NCBI RefSeq assembly: GCF_010448835.1
Contig: NZ_CP048409.1
Location: 1,054,001-1,118,000 of the forward strand
From: Draconibacterium halophilum
Lineage (GTDB): Bacteria > Bacteroidota > Bacteroidia > Bacteroidales > Prolixibacteraceae
DNA length: 64,000 bases
Direction of reading: 5' to 3'
Part shown: positions 61,017-64,000 of the stretch, piece after piece
Position numbering within the stretch: position 1 is the stretch's first letter
How the letters are laid out: each line of letters begins with the position of its first letter
The notes under the pieces: generated by a model
The model's database searches: none
What the model was told of the DNA's origin: nothing
What the model saw: only the letters and a program-made list of their open reading frames with translations
Program-made: the position numbers and the translations under genes

Positions 61017-64000
61017 ATGAAAAAAAATTACACGCACTTCAAAAGATGGTATTGCTATCTTTTGTTACTCTTTGGTGCATTGCTGTTTAGTTATACGGGC
61101 AATGCACAAATTACTATTGACGGTAATCCAAGTACCATTTCTGGCGAGTGGGTAGACGTATTTACTGATGGAAATATTATTTCCTCATTTGTGATTGACG
61201 CAAAGCGACTTGATGGAACCGATAACCAGTTTACAGGTGGAACAAAAGACTATGATTTGGCCACAGGAATGTATTGGGAATGGGGACAGGTTTCAGACAA
61301 AGATGAACTCACCAATGCCGCAGTTGCTGTTATTAATGACACCATGTATTTCTGTACCGACAGGAATTCCACGTCAGGTTCGTCTGAAGTTGGTTTCTGG
61401 GTATTTCAGGACGGAACTGCTCCTTATGAAGCAGGAATCACTCCGGGTTTTGAAAATGAGGACAAAAATGCATTCTTCCCTGCAAAAGTCTATGGAGATA
61501 TGCTTATTCTTGCAAAGTTTACTGAAGGTGGACGTGTTCCGAATATAGAGGTATACCAGTTTGATCCTTCACAAAAAGGGAAAAAAAGACTTATTGAAGC
61601 TACTGTATTTGCAGAAGCTGAAGTAAGCAGTGCAACGTATCTTGTTCCTGATTATTCTGATCCTGTAACCGGACTTAACTGGAATGAATACGAGCATAAA
61701 GACACCAAGACTTCTGGTAATTACTATCCTGGTTCTTTCTTCGAAGGTAGAGTTGATTTACTTGGACTTCCTATAGGAATAGATTTGTGTGGTGCCTGGT
61801 TCTTTTTCGAAAGTAGGAATTCGCATTCAACTGATGCTATGTTGAACGACTTTGTTGGCGGCACCGTTGGTGCCAGCCCTGAAATTGACCCTGTACCTGA
61901 TATTGTTTGTGTGGGTGATGATGCTGTATTATGTGTTGAGCCAAAAGAAGCAGGTAGAGACATTAGCGAATCTACATTTTACTGGTTTATGGAGAAACCA
62001 GATCTAAACGAAGAAGGTATTGTAATATTAGTACCAGAAGATATAATCCAGGAAAGTTCAAGTCCTTGTTTAACACTTGTTGAGCCAGGAGTAGGACCAC
62101 ATTCTCGTTGGGCGGCTGAATTTGACAAAAACGACTGCTGCAGTAATCTTGTTGAGGTAACTGCAACAGTTGAGCCTCGCCCGGATTTAACCCCGGATGT
62201 ATTAACTGTATGTGAAAACGAGCCTGGCGGAGATCTGGATGGCACTTTTGACCTGACCACCGCTGTGATAGGTATCGATGAATCGATGGATGTTGTATTT
62301 AGTGTTAATGGAGTTCCAATTCCAGAAACAGTGGATTTGACGACATATGCTGCCCTTAACGGAACAGAAGTAGATGTGGATGCCGACTATTCTGACAATA
62401 CCCTGGACTGTTCGGAATCTACCACAATTACATTGGTAGTGGAACCACGTCCTGAATTAGAACCGGATAAATTAACCGTATGTGAGAACGAGCCTGGTGG
62501 TGATCTGGATGGTATATTTAATCTGACTTCAGCGGTAATTGGTATTGATGGATCGATGGATGTTGTATATAGTGTAAATGGAACTCCAATTCCAGAAACT
62601 GTTGATCTGACTTCGTATGATGCACTTGATGGTACAGTAGTGAATGTTGAAGCTGATTATACAGCCAATACGCTGGATTGTTCGGAATCTACTACAATTA
62701 CATTGGTAGTAGAGCCACGCCCCGATCTGAGCCCTGATGAATTGACCGTATGTGAAAATATTACCGGCGGCGAACTGGATGGTACGTTTAACCTTACTTC
62801 AGTGTCAATAGGTATTGATGAAACGATGGATGTTGTATATAGTGTAAATGGAACTCCAATTCCAGAAACAGTGGATTTGACGACATATGCTGCCCTTAAC
62901 GGAACAGAAGTAGATGTGGATGCCGACTATGCTGACAATACTGAGGATTGCACAGAGTCTACAACTATTACGCTGCACGTAAATCCAAATCCTGGCTTAA
63001 CTGAACAGACTGCCTGGTGGTGTGAAGATGGAATACCGGAAGACTTTAATCCAAATAATTACAATGCTGACATTTTGGATGAAGGACAGGATATAAATGA
63101 TTTTACATTCGATTGGGACAGATTAACCGATCCTGATTTGCCGGATGATAATTCTACACCTAAAGAGACTGAATACAATGTTACTGTAACAGACATGTCT
63201 CAGCCAACACATTGTCAAAGCCTGTCTAAGTTGACCGTAACACTATACCCGCTTCCGGAGTGTTATGTAAAAGTTAATAAAATTCCTACCAAATGGTGGA
63301 CATCAGATGGAGAAGTAGAAGTTGTTGCAGAGGGCGGTACCGGTGATTATACATATAAATGGTATAACCATACTGAAGATCCAACTCATACGACTGTTAT
63401 TGGTACAGATGCAGTACTTTCAGATATAGCTGGAGTACTTGAAAGCGATTTATTGGCAGATCCTCCTCAACAACGACCAGATGGTGTACTTTATTGGGTA
63501 GAAATTTGGGATGGACAAAATTGTTTCACAGAATGCTATGAGTATCTTATTCCTCCTGCAGCAGCCCTCAATTGCGATGTAACTACTGAACCTCCTATAT
63601 GTGTTGATGGAATTGGATTAGCAACAGTTTCTGTTGACCCATCAAATACTGATGGACCTTATACCTACATGTGGTTTATTGGGGACGGTACGGGAAATCC
63701 GGTTGGTGAACCGATTAACACAACAACTGATACCATAATGAGACATCCCGGAGAATATATATGTGTGGTAACTGATGCCGCACGTTATACAGGAAGACCA
63801 TGTTCCAATGAAATTCTGAATGCAGAGTTTGTTGATATTGAGCTACCTTGTCCGGATGTAAGTCCTTTGGAGGCATCTTGCCAGACTCAGGATACTATCG
63901 ATGGTAAATTCGGAACCTGGTTAGATGGTTTTAGATTTAATAGCCTCGATGATTTAAAAGGAATTCCGCCTCTTACAGTGTTGTATTATGTTGACGATGT
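61017..64000 (+). CDS. Very large secreted repeat protein (adhesin-like), N-terminal 994 residues, runs off the window
   Basis: One open frame runs from the ATG at 61017 to the last base. It begins with a positively charged start and signal sequence (WYCYLLLLFGALLFSYTGNA, cut before Q). Residues about 28-290 form a beta-rich N-terminal domain (DVFTDGNIISSFVIDAKRLD, YDLATGMYWEWG). From about 385 there are three consecutive 90-residue units (LTVCENEPGGDLDGTF ... FSVNGVPIPETVDLTTY ... CSESTTITLVVEPRP). Further Ig/PKD-like stretches follow with paired cysteines (CQSLSKLTVTLYPLPECYV). Composition is acidic, with few Lys/Arg. This is typical of T9SS-exported surface proteins of Bacteroidota such as SprB-like adhesins; the C-terminal sorting domain would lie beyond the window. 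Confidence 0.88.
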   Translation, partial: MKKNYTHFKRWYCYLLLLFGALLFSYTGNAQITIDGNPSTISGEWVDVFTDGNIISSFVIDAKRLDGTDNQFTGGTKDYDLATGMYWEWGQVSDKDELTNAAVAVINDTMYFCTDRNSTSGSSEVGFWVFQDGTAPYEAGITPGFENEDKNAFFPAKVYGDMLILAKFTEGGRVPNIEVYQFDPSQKGKKRLIEATVFAEAEVSSATYLVPDYSDPVTGLNWNEYEHKDTKTSGNYYPGSFFEGRVDLLGLPIGIDLCGAWFFFESRNSHSTDAMLNDFVGGTVGASPEIDPVPDIVCVGDDAVLCVEPKEAGRDISESTFYWFMEKPDLNEEGIVILVPEDIIQESSSPCLTLVEPGVGPHSRWAAEFDKNDCCSNLVEVTATVEPRPDLTPDVLTVCENEPGGDLDGTFDLTTAVIGIDESMDVVFSVNGVPIPETVDLTTYAALNGTEVDVDADYSDNTLDCSESTTITLVVEPRPELEPDKLTVCENEPGGDLDGIFNLTSAVIGIDGSMDVVYSVNGTPIPETVDLTSYDALDGTVVNVEADYTANTLDCSESTTITLVVEPRPDLSPDELTVCENITGGELDGTFNLTSVSIGIDETMDVVYSVNGTPIPETVDLTTYAALNGTEVDVDADYADNTEDCTESTTITLHVNPNPGLTEQTAWWCEDGIPEDFNPNNYNADILDEGQDINDFTFDWDRLTDPDLPDDNSTPKETEYNVTVTDMSQPTHCQSLSKLTVTLYPLPECYVKVNKIPTKWWTSDGEVEVVAEGGTGDYTYKWYNHTEDPTHTTVIGTDAVLSDIAGVLESDLLADPPQQRPDGVLYWVEIWDGQNCFTECYEYLIPPAAALNCDVTTEPPICVDGIGLATVSVDPSNTDGPYTYMWFIGDGTGNPVGEPINTTTDTIMRHPGEYICVVTDAARYTGRPCSNEILNAEFVDIELPCPDVSPLEASCQTQDTIDGKFGTWLDGFRFNSLDDLKGIPPLTVLYYVDD
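62169..62978 (+). repeat. Three in-frame tandem repeats of exactly 270 bp
   Basis: Units start at 62169, 62439 and 62709, each at the codons for V-E-P-R-P. All keep the 270-bp period with no indel, and the stretch from 62979 continues at the same spacing. Units 1 and 3 share a long identical block (the segment encoding PETVDLTTYAALNGTEVDVD), while unit 2 differs there. Confidence 0.93.

Overview
The window is about 64 kb of a bacterial chromosome with roughly 40% GC. It almost certainly comes from the phylum Bacteroidota, class Bacteroidia. A marine or anaerobic Marinilabiliales/Prolixibacteraceae-like organism is my inference, not something the sequence proves. The evidence for Bacteroidota is an LpxC-FabZ fusion, a LysRS with a C-terminal extension, secreted proteins with type IX secretion (T9SS) C-terminal sorting domains, a DUF3098 protein next to ftsX, start sites with weak Shine-Dalgarno sequences, and repeated promoters of the TTTG-N19/20-TAnnTTTG type. 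I saw no tRNA, rRNA, CRISPR array or prophage.

Layout. 1-6.6 kb: the 5' part of sufB, thiL, then a minus-strand lipid A operon (HD hydrolase, lpxD, lpxC-fabZ, lpxA). 6.7-11.6 kb: the rimP-nusA-infB transcription/translation operon. 11.7-14.5 kb: a large membrane-anchored protein of unknown function. 14.6-18.4 kb: a minus-strand operon ftsX-DUF3098-uppP-truB-queA. 18.6-21.4 kb: rplM-rpsI-rpsB-tsf. 21.5-29.3 kb: an accessory stretch with a T9SS protein, two possible micro-membrane proteins of 28 and 29 residues, a coiled-coil protein, a two-domain PRC-barrel protein, a TonB-C-like protein, and an intact IS4-type insertion sequence with a 6-bp target duplication. 29.9-43.7 kb: housekeeping genes (lysS, recJ, HAD phosphatase, acyltransferase, two outer-membrane proteins, purE, hpt, adk, obg, PAP2 phosphatase, membrane MutS-like ATPase). 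44.0-49.2 kb: topoisomerase IV (parE, parC) and aroK. 49.3-53.6 kb: a TPP enzyme and a Pif1-like helicase. 53.7-64 kb: a 1510-residue secreted papain-like protease with seven PKD domains, a 1.65-kb gene-poor gap, a LuxR-type response regulator, and the start of a very large repeat-bearing secreted protein that runs off the window.

The main oddities are these. parE is broken by an apparent loss of one A in an A run. Between parE and parC lies a 28-codon ORF resembling the N-terminus of CoaD. Promoter and terminator positions correct several apparent starts (rimP, obg). A terminator hairpin abuts the start codon of an outer-membrane protein gene. The two micro-ORFs upstream of the PRC-barrel cluster look like paralogues. 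Nothing here is clearly a new defence or biosynthetic system; the micro-membrane-protein/PRC-barrel neighbourhood is the best candidate for undescribed biology.
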